A stretch of DNA of 64,000 bases, taken from assembly GCA_022574595.1 (NCBI GenBank), contig JACZRS010000017.1, positions 1-64,000 of the forward strand, in the 5' to 3' direction. This DNA comes from Planctomycetota bacterium. GTDB lineage: Bacteria > Planctomycetota > Phycisphaerae > Phycisphaerales > SM1A02. Below, one piece after another: positions 27,141 through 35,850 of this stretch (position 1 is the stretch's first letter; each line of letters starts with the position of its first letter). The position numbers and the translations under genes were made by a program. The notes under the pieces are model-generated. The model worked only from the letters and a program-made list of their open reading frames with translations, was not told the origin of the DNA and did no database searches.

Positions 27141-27568
27141 ATGACAATAGATGAGGATCGACGAGTTGCCACCGATGTTGATGGTGTGGAAACAAAGGGC
27201 TGATCGAATGCCCAAAGTGTTATTCGCGCATGAAGACGATCGGCGTTGATGACTTGCACGTCGATCAATGTCATAGATGCGGCGGCTTGTGGATTAACGC
27301 AACAAGTAAGGAACAACTGCTCGCAGACCCCAAAGCTGTCAAGACAATCGACACAAATCCATCTGCAATGGGTAAACGCCAAGATAATATAACTGAAATC
27401 AAATGCCCTCTCGATCATTCAGTGATGATCCGCATGTGCCCGCCCCAGAAAAAACAAGTCCACTACGAAAGCTGCACAATCTGCGGCGGCATGTTCTTCG
27501 ACGCAGGCGAACTAAGAGAAATGACAAAGGTAAGTTTGGGGCAAAGATTAAGATCGTTGCTGGGATGA
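27141..27568 (+). CDS. zf-TFIIB double zinc-ribbon protein, apparent -1 frameshift at AAAGGGC
   Basis: The recognisable protein has two zf-TFIIB modules: CPKC...CHRCGGLW and CPLD...CTICGGMFFDAGEL. The first module needs residues that lie before the first in-frame ATG (27230). Upstream, that frame has no ATG, GTG or TTG before a stop at 27179. An ATG at 27141 opens 20 codons in another frame, ending at TGA (27201). Exactly before that stop is A-AAG-GGC (27194-27200), a heptamer of the X-XXY-YYZ type at which a -1 slip would fuse the two frames into LIECPKC. The choices are a programmed frameshift, a CTG start at 27200, a sequencing error, or a recent mutation. The protein probably binds zinc; its role is unknown. 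Confidence 0.6.
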
Positions 27569-27647
27569 TTGTGCTACAAGACCAGAACAGTTCAGATTAC
27601 TCTTGCCAGAGTTCTACTTCAGTTGTGATCACGTCACAATCTAGCAT

Positions 27648-27965
27648 TTAGGTCTTGCGCAGTACCTCCAGCAGCTCGGCAGCATTTCGTCGGATTGCAA
27701 CCCAGTCATCTTTGACTGCTGCTACCTCCAGTTCCAGGAATTTAATAAAATGCCTAATTCTAACAACCTCCTCCTCCGTAAATTCGGCTCTGAAAGGAAG
27801 TATATCCAATTCCTCGATCGGGTAGTCGAACCATTCTTCAATACTTTCTTCATGAGCATCAACAAACGGATACTTCTCTTGGAATCGTTTCAGTTCCTCC
27901 TCAGATGATAAACGTTCAAGCTGCTCGATCATCGTTTTGCGAAAACATGTTTTCTTAGTTGACAT
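27648..27965 (-). CDS. Hypothetical acidic helical protein
   Basis: A 105-residue protein rich in E, K and R with helical periodicity (MIEQLERLSSEEELKRF, VVRIRHFIKFLELEVAAVK). There is no signal sequence, cysteine cluster or known motif. No strong ribosome-binding site is seen. It lies alone between convergent neighbours, 53 bases downstream of lipB in the same direction. The coding quality is moderate and the function unknown. Confidence 0.5.
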   Translation of the reverse strand: MSTKKTCFRKTMIEQLERLSSEEELKRFQEKYPFVDAHEESIEEWFDYPIEELDILPFRAEFTEEEVVRIRHFIKFLELEVAAVKDDWVAIRRNAAELLEVLRKT

Positions 27966-28018
27966 AGATTAATTACCAGAAGGAATAGGTGGGGCCAATA
28001 AATTGTCAATATGATTTA

Positions 28019-28870
28019 TCAATCTTTTGTCTCCGTTTTGAGTGATTCGACCGCTTGGTGGAAATTTGTGGTGAGGGATTGCTTTACTTCTTTTATTGTT
28101 GGGCAATTGTTGCCGAGCTGATGCTGCATGGTGGTTACTTTGCGATCCACCAGGCCGCAGGGGATTATTAGGTTGAAGTGGTTTAGGTTGGTTGTTACGT
28201 TTAGGGCTAGGCCGTGCATTGATACCCATCTGGAGATGCGGACACCCATGGCGCAGATTTTCTGGGAATTGTTTTGTTCACCCTTAGTTACCGCAGAGTA
28301 AGAACCCCACGGATTGCTATCCGTGGGCGTCGGGGGGGGTGAGGTATTGCTATCCGTGGGCGTCGGGGGGGGTGAGGTATTGCTATCCGTGGGCGTCGGG
28401 GGTGGTGAAGTCACCCAAACGCCGGTTGCGCATTTGTCTCGTTGCCCCTTTATGCCGAATTGCGCTAGTGTATCTATAACTACCTGCTCCAGGAAGCGCA
28501 TGTAGCTGTGGATTCTTAATTTCAACACGTTTAAATCCAGGATGGGATAGGCGACGAGTTGGCCCGGGCCGTGGTAGGTGATATCGCCTCCTCGGTTGGT
28601 TTCAGATATTTCAATACCAGCTTTAGCAAGCTGCTCATCGGATGCGATCAAATTCTTGCGCGCGCCTTTTCGTCTGCTGATGGTGATGACAGGCGGATCA
28701 TGCTCAACCAGTAGCAAATATCCCTTTGAAATACCTCCACTATCGCGGCCAGCTATCACCTGCTGCTGCAATTGCTGCTGAAGCTCGAACGCTTCTGCGT
28801 AAGGCATCCGCCCAAGGTCTCGAACCTCGAGGGCAATATTTTCCTTCGTTTTTGGATCAGTCCCAGGCAT
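28019..28870 (-). CDS. lipB: Octanoyltransferase LipB with an in-frame repeat-element insertion
   Basis: LipB moves octanoyl from acyl carrier protein to lipoyl domains. The 283-residue protein has NRGGDITYHGPGQLVAYPI (92-110), TGVWV (149-153), catalytic K204 in KICAMGVRIS, HGLALNV and catalytic C238 in IIPCGLVD. Between TGVWV and K204 there are about 50 extra residues, including three copies of SPPPTPTDSNT encoded by 33-bp repeats. In ordinary LipB these two motifs are nearly adjacent. The insert lies where a loop would be expected and keeps the frame, so the enzyme may still work. ATG at 28870 is chosen because AGAGG precedes it; upstream starts at 28903 and 28927 lack that. It diverges from lpxA. 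Confidence 0.9.
   Translation of the reverse strand: MPGTDPKTKENIALEVRDLGRMPYAEAFELQQQLQQQVIAGRDSGGISKGYLLLVEHDPPVITISRRKGARKNLIASDEQLAKAGIEISETNRGGDITYHGPGQLVAYPILDLNVLKLRIHSYMRFLEQVVIDTLAQFGIKGQRDKCATGVWVTSPPPTPTDSNTSPPPTPTDSNTSPPPTPTDSNPWGSYSAVTKGEQNNSQKICAMGVRISRWVSMHGLALNVTTNLNHFNLIIPCGLVDRKVTTMQHQLGNNCPTIKEVKQSLTTNFHQAVESLKTETKD
28301..28412. repeat. Palindromic element copy A with three 33-bp tandem units, inside lipB
   Basis: It starts with AGAACCCC and the stem CCCACGGAT/ATCCGTGGG around TGCT (28306-28327), then GCGTCGGGGG. The unit beginning ATTGCTATCC recurs at 28313, 28346 and 28379, exactly 33 bases apart. The palindrome and the G-rich tail are shared with copies B (39211-39250) and C (52311-52360). 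Confidence 0.85.
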
Positions 28871-28940
28871 AAAAGCCTCTTTTATCGACACTGAAAAAAC
28901 CATGGGTGACAACTGCGCCTTTATCAACGATCATAGCGCC

Positions 28941-29744
28941 ATGCCCAGTATCCACCCCAGCGCAATCCTGATTGGCGAAATCGACCTCGCAGATGATGTC
29001 GAGATAGGACCGCATTGCGTATTGACCGGCCCAATTACCATCGGCAGCGGCACTAAGCTGATGGGTAACGTCTATCTCTATGGCCCACTTACCCTTGCAG
29101 AAAACAACGTGATATACCCCTTTGTCTGCCTAGGTTTCATGCCACAACACGCCCAGGCGGAGCCAGATAAACCGGGTAAGGGCGTTTGTATTGGCAGTGA
29201 CAATATCTTTCGTGAGCATATGACCATCCATCGCGCATTTACGGACGATGGGCCAACTACGATCGGTAATCGCTGTTTGCTTATGGGCACAAGTCACGTA
29301 GGCCACGATTGTCAGATCAGCGATGACTGCACATTTGCCAACGGAGTTTTACTGGGCGGTCACGTACAAGTCGGAGAGAAAACGATTATTGGCGGCGGCA
29401 CCATGGTTCATCAGTTCTGTAGAATCGGCAAGGGCACGATGCTCTCAGGTGGCGTGATGCTTAAACAAGACCTGATGCCCTATTTCATGCTGACAGGACA
29501 AAATATAGCTGGCTCAATCAACATGATCGGCCTACGTCGCAGCGGTATGTCTGATGAGGATATTGAGGAAATTCGCTGGGTTTACAAAGTAATGTATTGC
29601 AAGGGTCTCTCACCGAAGTTTGCAGTCCAGGAGATGAAAAAGCGGGCAGATCGGCCGATCATTGCCGACTACATAAATTTCATCGAACAATCCCAACGAG
29701 GTTGCTGCCCAGCGCACGGTAGAGCAGCTCTAGGAAATGATTGA
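28941..29744 (+). CDS. lpxA: UDP-N-acetylglucosamine acyltransferase
   Basis: A 267-residue protein for the first step of lipid A synthesis, a soluble trimeric left-handed beta-helix. Hexapeptide repeats are plain throughout (IGEIDL, VEIGPHCVL, ITIGSG, CTFANGVLLGG). The family marks IFREHMTIHRA and SHVGHDCQI are present, with H122 matching the catalytic His of E. coli LpxA. The C-terminal helical part (GLRRSGMSDEDIEEIRWVY) is standard. ATG at 28941 fits the family start (MPSIHPSAI); an upstream ATG at 28902 would add 13 poorly fitting residues. Its presence implies a lipid A-bearing outer membrane. It is divergent from lipB. Confidence 0.93.
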   Translation: MPSIHPSAILIGEIDLADDVEIGPHCVLTGPITIGSGTKLMGNVYLYGPLTLAENNVIYPFVCLGFMPQHAQAEPDKPGKGVCIGSDNIFREHMTIHRAFTDDGPTTIGNRCLLMGTSHVGHDCQISDDCTFANGVLLGGHVQVGEKTIIGGGTMVHQFCRIGKGTMLSGGVMLKQDLMPYFMLTGQNIAGSINMIGLRRSGMSDEDIEEIRWVYKVMYCKGLSPKFAVQEMKKRADRPIIADYINFIEQSQRGCCPAHGRAALGND

Positions 29745-29752
29745 AGAAGCGT

Positions 29753-29835
29753 TCAGCTATCAGCGGTTAGCGGTCAGCCAGATATGTATACTCTTTCCCA
29801 ATCCCTGCTTGCTGATAGCTGAAAGCTGAAAGCTA
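29753..29835. repeat. Heptamer repeats forming a 12-bp inverted repeat
   Basis: Heptamers of TCAGCTA/TCAGCGG type (29753-29780) face heptamers of GCTGATA/GCTGAAA type (29811-29835). TCAGCTATCAGC at 29753-29764 is the exact reverse complement of GCTGATAGCTGA at 29811-29822, so a stem-loop with a 46-base loop can form between lpxA and the hydrolase gene. Confidence 0.7.
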
Positions 29836-29854
29836 CTTATATTCGGAGGCCTTG

Positions 29855-30715
29855 ATGTCAATATCGCTTTGTGTTTTAGGTAGTGGTTCAGCTGGAAACT
29901 GCACACTTATCTTGTTGCACAATCCCGATCAAGCGGATCGTTTTGTCCTTCTCGATGCAGGTCTTTCACCACGTGAAACTGCTAAGCGCCTCGGGCCACT
30001 GGGTATAACGCTCGAACAAATCAGTGATGTCTTAATAACCCACCTTGATCAGGATCATCTTAATAGAGGTTGGGTAAGTCCTAAACGATGTCGATCATTT
30101 ACCTGGCATATCAGTCGAAGGCATTTGTCTGATGCCTTTGCTGCGGGGCTACCTGCGAATGCAGTCGAGCCATTCAATGACGACTTTCAGCTAAGTGAGC
30201 AGACATTTGTTTCTAGCGTTGCTCTACCTCACGATGAAAAAGCAACGATGGGTTACAGGATCTCTCATTGCGGCACCGAGCTAGGCTTCGCAACTGATCT
30301 GGGTCTTGTCCCTCCATCGCTGCTCGCTCATTTTACAAATCTCGATGCACTAGCGATCGAGTCCAACTACGACAGACAGATGCAGCTAAATAGTGATCGC
30401 CCAAGCTTCCTCAAGAGGCGCATCATGGGTGGTCTGGGGCACTTATCAAATGAGCAGTCTCTAGAAGCTGTCATTAAACTGGATAAAAGTAGCAAGAGCA
30501 AGCTTCAGCATGTAGTTCTGCTGCACCTATCAAGGCATTGCAACGATCCACAGCTAGTAAAGAGGCTGTATGCCCATCGATGCCCAAACCTGCTCGATCG
30601 ATTGACCATCACCAATCAATACTCGCCTACGCCAATGCTTCGAATCGCTGCCAGTGATCGCATCATCGAAGCATCACACAGGCCCGGCCAGCAACTGAAC
30701 TTCCTTGAAGCCTGA
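29855..30715 (+). CDS. Metallo-beta-lactamase-fold hydrolase (WalJ/YycJ type)
   Basis: A 286-residue protein that opens with SLCVLGSGSAGNCTLI, typical of this subfamily. The metal motif is LITHLDQDHLNRG (the HxDxDH form of HxHxDH), with further ligand candidates in ATDLGLV, IESNYD and LGHLSNEQS. Members are metal-dependent hydrolases or nucleases with mostly unknown substrates. GGAGG lies upstream; ATG at 29855 rather than the TTG one codon earlier. The heptamer repeats lie just before the ribosome-binding site. Confidence 0.8.
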   Translation: MSISLCVLGSGSAGNCTLILLHNPDQADRFVLLDAGLSPRETAKRLGPLGITLEQISDVLITHLDQDHLNRGWVSPKRCRSFTWHISRRHLSDAFAAGLPANAVEPFNDDFQLSEQTFVSSVALPHDEKATMGYRISHCGTELGFATDLGLVPPSLLAHFTNLDALAIESNYDRQMQLNSDRPSFLKRRIMGGLGHLSNEQSLEAVIKLDKSSKSKLQHVVLLHLSRHCNDPQLVKRLYAHRCPNLLDRLTITNQYSPTPMLRIAASDRIIEASHRPGQQLNFLEA

Positions 30716-30795
30716 ACAAAGATAGTTCGATTGTTTTGCATCCTGTGCATTTGCCCATTGCAGAGAACCGTCGGTGTGCCTACCCTTGGGCAGGG

Positions 30796-32733
30796 ATGAG
30801 CGAGCACATCAAGCACGAGTGCGGTTTAGCTTTGGTGCGATTGCGTCAACCGCTATCGTATTACCAGCAGAAGTACCAGGACGCTGCGTGGGGGCTGCGC
30901 AAGCTATATCTGCTTATGGAAAAACAACATAACCGAGGCCAGGATGGTGCTGGTGTGGCTGTTGTCAAGTTCGGAATGCCGCCCGGTACTCAATACATAA
31001 AACGCATCCGATCAGAGAAACACAACGCGATTGAGCGAGTTTTCGATACTGTGATGAAGGATGTGAAGCGTCAAGGGCCTGAGAGAATAGCCCAGCGAGA
31101 TACCGCAGAGCTAAAGCGAAAATGTGCGTTTCTAGGCGAAGTAATGATCGGCCATCTGCGCTATGCAACCCATTCGGGCAACTCCGCGACCAATTGCCAC
31201 CCCTATATACGCTCAAGCAACACCGCCAGCAGAAACCTGGCTATTGCTGGCAATTTCAATATGACCAACTCCGCAGAGTTGTTCAATCAGCTTGTGGAAT
31301 GGGGCCTTAATCCCGTTGGCGATTCAGATACACAGGTCATTCTGGAGCGATTGGGCTACTGCCTGGATCGTGAACATGAACATCTTCGCTCAACCATGGG
31401 GCCTGATTCTCTAAAAGGCCTTGATGGGAAGGCCCTGGCTGGTGAAGTATCAAGTCAGCTTGATATGAGTCGAATCTTAAAAAAGGCATCGGAAGGTTGG
31501 GATGGGGGATACACACTCATCGGCCTCATTGGCAACGGCGACGCTTTTGCGTTTAGAGATCCATCGGGAATACGTCCGGGCTTTTTCTATATCGATGATG
31601 AAGTCGTAGCAATCGCATCGGAGCGCATCGCCCTTGCCAATGTATTTGATGTTGATACCGAAAAAGTAGAACCAATCGGACCCGGTCGTGTTTTTATTAT
31701 TAAGCGAGATGGCGAGATTAAGCACGTACCGTTTACTGATCCACTCGAGCCCAAACAGTGTACGTTTGAACGAGTTTACTTTAGTCGGGGTAATGATCCG
31801 GAAATCTATCGAGAGCGCAAAGCTCTTGGCGCACATCTTGCCACTCGAGTTTATGAAGCACTTAATGGCGATGTGGAAAATGCAGTATTTAGTTACATAC
31901 CAAATACTGCGGATGCAGCTTATCGTGGACTAGTCGCTGAACTGGATCGGATAACGCGAGTAAAACGTATTGACCAGCTTTGGGAATGTATCGAATCAGG
32001 GAAGATCAGCCGCGATGATGTGGAACGATTGTATAACGGCCGATTGCGCACTGAACGAGTTGCTCAAAAAGATCAAAGGTTGCGCACATTCATCACGCAC
32101 GATGCAGCGAGACGAGATCTAGTTGCGCATATCTACGACATAACCCGGGGTGTAGTTAAGCCAACCGACACCCTTGTGGTTGTTGATGACTCGATAGTTC
32201 GAGGTACTACGTTAAGAGAATCGATCATCACCATGCTAAGTCGTTTAGGAGCTAAGAACATAATTTTCGTTAGTTCCGCTCCACCCATCATGTATCCTGA
32301 CTGCTACGGAATAGACATGAGTGAGCTAGGCAGATTCATTGCTTTTGAAGCGGCTGTAGCATTGCTAAAAGAAAGATCACAAGAACACATTCTCGATGAG
32401 GTGCAGAGTAAATGCCAAGAGCAAGCAAACTTACCTTCGGGGCAAATAGTAAATCAAGTTGCGGCAATTTATGATGGGTTTTCACTTGATGAGCTATCTG
32501 CAAAGATCGCCCAACTCGTTAGGCCGAAAAACTTGCGCTGGGGTGGGGATATACAAATCATCTATCAAACTGTTGAAGGTTTGAGAAAATCCATCCCCAA
32601 TCATCACGGGGACTGGTATTTCACGGGAAATTACCCGACCCCGGGCGGTTTTAAGGTTCTTAATACATCCTATCTGAACTGGCGGGCCGGAACCACCGGC
32701 AGAGCTTATGAAGTCGCCTCTACAAAAACCTAG
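30796..32733 (+). CDS. purF: Amidophosphoribosyltransferase-type enzyme (PurF)
   Basis: It catalyses the first committed step of purine synthesis (PRPP plus glutamine to phosphoribosylamine). Of its 645 residues, C9 in HECGLAL is the nucleophile of the Ntn glutaminase, exposed after removal of eight residues. GEVMIGHLRYATHS, AGNFNMTN and DSDTQVI are glutaminase hallmarks. The PRPP-binding loop VVVDDSIVRGTTLR lies near 461-474. The family norm is about 470-510, so this is a long form with extra segments in the glutaminase half and at the C terminus, similar to the large PurF-like proteins of some other phyla. ATG at 30796 follows GGGCAGG and places the Cys correctly; the upstream frame would not. 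Confidence 0.88.
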   Translation: MSEHIKHECGLALVRLRQPLSYYQQKYQDAAWGLRKLYLLMEKQHNRGQDGAGVAVVKFGMPPGTQYIKRIRSEKHNAIERVFDTVMKDVKRQGPERIAQRDTAELKRKCAFLGEVMIGHLRYATHSGNSATNCHPYIRSSNTASRNLAIAGNFNMTNSAELFNQLVEWGLNPVGDSDTQVILERLGYCLDREHEHLRSTMGPDSLKGLDGKALAGEVSSQLDMSRILKKASEGWDGGYTLIGLIGNGDAFAFRDPSGIRPGFFYIDDEVVAIASERIALANVFDVDTEKVEPIGPGRVFIIKRDGEIKHVPFTDPLEPKQCTFERVYFSRGNDPEIYRERKALGAHLATRVYEALNGDVENAVFSYIPNTADAAYRGLVAELDRITRVKRIDQLWECIESGKISRDDVERLYNGRLRTERVAQKDQRLRTFITHDAARRDLVAHIYDITRGVVKPTDTLVVVDDSIVRGTTLRESIITMLSRLGAKNIIFVSSAPPIMYPDCYGIDMSELGRFIAFEAAVALLKERSQEHILDEVQSKCQEQANLPSGQIVNQVAAIYDGFSLDELSAKIAQLVRPKNLRWGGDIQIIYQTVEGLRKSIPNHHGDWYFTGNYPTPGGFKVLNTSYLNWRAGTTGRAYEVASTKT

Positions 32734-32776
32734 ATTTGCTACATAAAGCAGATTTAATTCAGCTTAACTGGCTCAC

Positions 32777-33829
32777 ATGATGGTCCGATTATCTTTGGTC
32801 ATGCCAAAGCTCCTTGCGCCATTTTTAGGTTCATTACGCAGACGATCAACTTCAGTTGCACCTTCTAGTGCTGCCGCAGCCCAGCATCATTCGCAGCGAC
32901 AACTTGCGCGCAATTTTGCGGACGCTATTGATCAGGCCATGGCCTTAAGGCAATGGGAACAAGCTCAAAGATTAGCGGATGCTTCGGGTCGACTTGCGCC
33001 GGACAATGCAAGACTGTCCGAGCAACTAGCGCGACTTAAATTAGTTCAAGGCGATCCAGAGACTGCCCTTGCTATTGTTGAAAGTTGTAACACAATGCCT
33101 GCTTCTCTTCGCCTGTTAAGAGCTGTTTGCCAATGGTTACTAGGCGCTAAGGCAGACGCCCATCTTGACTTACTCCAATGGTCAAAAAAGGCATCCGCTC
33201 CACTGGATGCACGGCTACTTCTTGCGTTAATAGATTGGAAAGCTGGGGACTTGCCGGCGTCAATAAAAACTCTGCGCCAGAACCTTAGGCATCTTGATGA
33301 TCCACGTACTCTGGAAACGTTGTTCCTTATTTCTCTACATCGTGGCAACAAAGAACAAGCTGAGAATTGGGCGCAGCAACTTCGTCAATGCCTTTTAGCA
33401 GCAGCGAGCGTTCCCATAGCAGATGTAATGCTTCGTTCACTTGGTCAAACTGGGATGCCCCCGCAAACTCAGGTAACAGATAAGCTCGTTGCAACACTGG
33501 CAATGGAATTAATCTCATTTGAAGCTGCAATTCTTCCCTTAGTTGAAGCACAACACAAAAAAAATAATCCACACACCGTTCGTTTGCTTTGCAGCGCTAT
33601 TGAGCGTGCCTTAGTTGAATTTTCAGATCGAGCTGCTGCTATACACTCGCTAGCCAGGTTGTATGCACTTCAAGGCGATTTGCGATCAGCAAGACGATGG
33701 GCTCTTTCAGGTCAAGCTGAATTTCCATTGTATGTGCCGCTGGCGTTGATGGCTAGAAAGTTCACTCAAGATGAAGCTGAATCGTTTATCAAATTGGGCT
33801 TAGATACTTCACTGGAGAAAGCTGCGTGA
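32777..33829 (+). CDS. TPR-like helical repeat protein (first of a pair)
   Basis: A 350-residue, alanine- and leucine-rich helical protein. Degenerate tetratricopeptide-type hairpins run from about residue 45 (AIDQAMALRQWEQAQRLADA, ARLKLVQGDPETALAIVE) to the end. The basic N-terminal 30 residues may be a membrane-proximal segment but not a clean signal. Such proteins act as protein-protein scaffolds. It overlaps the next gene by four bases (GTGA), so both are made together. Function unknown. Confidence 0.6.
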   Translation: MMVRLSLVMPKLLAPFLGSLRRRSTSVAPSSAAAAQHHSQRQLARNFADAIDQAMALRQWEQAQRLADASGRLAPDNARLSEQLARLKLVQGDPETALAIVESCNTMPASLRLLRAVCQWLLGAKADAHLDLLQWSKKASAPLDARLLLALIDWKAGDLPASIKTLRQNLRHLDDPRTLETLFLISLHRGNKEQAENWAQQLRQCLLAAASVPIADVMLRSLGQTGMPPQTQVTDKLVATLAMELISFEAAILPLVEAQHKKNNPHTVRLLCSAIERALVEFSDRAAAIHSLARLYALQGDLRSARRWALSGQAEFPLYVPLALMARKFTQDEAESFIKLGLDTSLEKAA

Positions 33830-35088
33830 TCAGAGATCGCTTGTCATCTGAAAGTTGGGGCACAATCGATCGCATTCAAGCGGCTACTTTACTGCAAGAA
33901 GCGCGTAATGCAGAAGGTTCGGTTGCTAATGATGCAATCGATCGGGCATTTGCCCAGCTTCCAGATAGCCCAGGTGCAAGAAGTCTTAAGATCAAGCAGC
34001 TAATTAACCAAGATGATCTTGATGAGGCTGGTGCGGTCATCGCTCAAGGCTTGCTGCAACGACCTACAAAAGCATCACTCACACTCCTGCGCGCACAAGT
34101 TCTTTTTGCCCAGGGCGAATATGATGAATGCGAGCATGAACTTAGACTTTTGCTATTAAAACGTCCAAAGCATTTCGCAAGCCTGGTTCTCGCTGGGCAA
34201 ATAGCAATTGCCAATGATGCGCCACTGCGAGCTGCTTCATACTTCATGCGTGCATCGTCAAGACCTCTATGTGATAGAGAGACTCTTAAGCTACTGGCTA
34301 ATGCATTAAATGAGGCTGGCCAAGTGCGAGAAGCCAGGAAGGTGCTGGAGAGGATTACGCCACGCCCACTATTTCTAACAGCGAAAATACTAAAAGCTGA
34401 AGGTCGATTACTGGAGGCTGCGGATACTTTCGAGGCTGCGGCAGGCAATTCTGTGGGTAGTCAAAGAGAAGCTGCAATTTGCCAACTTATAGCTGTGCTT
34501 GAAGAAATCGGCGACATGCCTCGCCTTAAGAGAATACTTGAGCCTATTGATAAGAGTACGCCTATGGCGCTAGTTAGAGCTGGCCAAGCCTGGCTCTGGC
34601 TAGGTGCATTTAAGACAGCTTTAGTTCGCATGGCCAGCTTGTCAAAAGTGCCGGGATTTATGTGTCCCGCCCTGACTATTGGGCTGGTGGCATCATCTAT
34701 GCTAAATCGCCACCGCCTTTCTGAGCGAATTCTTGAGAAGCTTCGCACGGGAGAAAGCCCTGTTGACAACCAGGCAATGGCCCAGGCGTGGTGTTGTGGC
34801 TTGATGGGTAGGCTACTTCTAGCTCAATGCGATCCCAAGCAGGCAGGGGCGGATCCAAGAACCGGCCAACTGGGACTATTGCTTCAAGATGCTGTGAAAA
34901 TCTTCGATCAACAGCTAGGCGAGCATGATGATTCACTCACAGCTACTCAACTGGCAGAGCTTGAACACCACCGCACGGTTTGCCAACAGGGGCTTTCAGA
35001 CCTCAGCATTGAGCCAATAGGTAGGAAAAAACTCGCCTCAACGCTGTTTGAATTCACCTCAAATAGGCCTTCTCAGGCAGCGGCCTAG
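33826..35088 (+). CDS. TPR-like helical repeat protein (second of a pair)
   Basis: A 420-residue protein starting at GTG within the end of the previous gene. It is again composed of TPR-like helix pairs (AGAVIAQGLLQRPTKASLTL, AQVLFAQGEYDECEHEL, LVLAGQIAIANDAPLRAAS). There is no signal peptide. It probably forms a complex with its upstream partner. The short intergenic stretch after it (35089-35241) leads to rpsD. No specific function can be given. Confidence 0.6.
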   Translation: MIRDRLSSESWGTIDRIQAATLLQEARNAEGSVANDAIDRAFAQLPDSPGARSLKIKQLINQDDLDEAGAVIAQGLLQRPTKASLTLLRAQVLFAQGEYDECEHELRLLLLKRPKHFASLVLAGQIAIANDAPLRAASYFMRASSRPLCDRETLKLLANALNEAGQVREARKVLERITPRPLFLTAKILKAEGRLLEAADTFEAAAGNSVGSQREAAICQLIAVLEEIGDMPRLKRILEPIDKSTPMALVRAGQAWLWLGAFKTALVRMASLSKVPGFMCPALTIGLVASSMLNRHRLSERILEKLRTGESPVDNQAMAQAWCCGLMGRLLLAQCDPKQAGADPRTGQLGLLLQDAVKIFDQQLGEHDDSLTATQLAELEHHRTVCQQGLSDLSIEPIGRKKLASTLFEFTSNRPSQAAA

Positions 35089-35241
35089 TCTGCACTGATT
35101 ATTGAGCTTACTATTGCAACCTACCCCAGAAGTGGCCCTGAAACATAGCTGCTTGACCTGGGGGCTTTAACGTGATTTGATATGCTCGTTCCCGCTGCAA
35201 TTGCCTGTTTCTCAGCAGGGCCTTTTGAGGATTAATTGTTT

Positions 35242-35841
35242 ATGGCTCGGTATCTCGGACCCAAAGTAAAACTATCGCGGCGTGTTGGTGTGCCCATCTC
35301 AGACACTCCTAAGCACACCGCCAAAAGGCAATTAACCCCGCCAGGTATGCATGGCTATCGTGGCAAACGTTTACGAGAGTACGGCATACGCCTTAATGAA
35401 AAACAGAAGCTCCGATATCACTACAACGTATTGGAAAAGCAGTTCAGGCGTTACGTTAAGGAAGCAACTCGCCTCAAGGGAAATACCGGCGAAGTATTGC
35501 TCCAGCTACTTGAGAGAAGACTAGACAATGTCGTCAGGCGAGCTGGTTTCACAAGAACTATCTGGGCATCAAGACAAATGGTTACGCATGGTCACGTGCT
35601 GCTCAACGGCCGAAAGACCGATCGACCAAGTTGTGCGATAAAGACTGGAGATGTAATCACACTCCGATCACGAATTCATTCCTTAGCCCGCGACAATATG
35701 GAATCCATGGCTGGTCATATTGTTCCCGGCTGGATCGAAGCCAACCCTGCGGAGCTTACGATCAAGATTCTTACGATACCTACAACTGATGAGATTCCAT
35801 TCGACGTAAACACAAACTTGATTGTCGAATTTTATCGGTAA
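35242..35841 (+). CDS. rpsD: 30S ribosomal protein S4
   Basis: A 199-residue primary 16S rRNA-binding protein. MARYLGPKVKLSRR is the normal start, so ATG 35242 is taken instead of a TTG two codons earlier. The S4 RNA-binding domain (about 90-150) includes ERRLDNVVRRAGF and ASRQMVTHGHVLLNGRK. It lacks the N-terminal zinc-binding cysteines, so it is the cysteine-free form. It is not in the usual alpha operon but alone here, followed ten bases later by the PpiD-like gene. Confidence 0.96.
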   Translation: MARYLGPKVKLSRRVGVPISDTPKHTAKRQLTPPGMHGYRGKRLREYGIRLNEKQKLRYHYNVLEKQFRRYVKEATRLKGNTGEVLLQLLERRLDNVVRRAGFTRTIWASRQMVTHGHVLLNGRKTDRPSCAIKTGDVITLRSRIHSLARDNMESMAGHIVPGWIEANPAELTIKILTIPTTDEIPFDVNTNLIVEFYR

Positions 35842-35850
35842 GCAACAACC

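Noticed and set aside
28019-28870. lipB as a pseudogene because of the repeat insertion
   Set aside because: The frame is open throughout and all motifs including both catalytic residues are present on either side of the insert.
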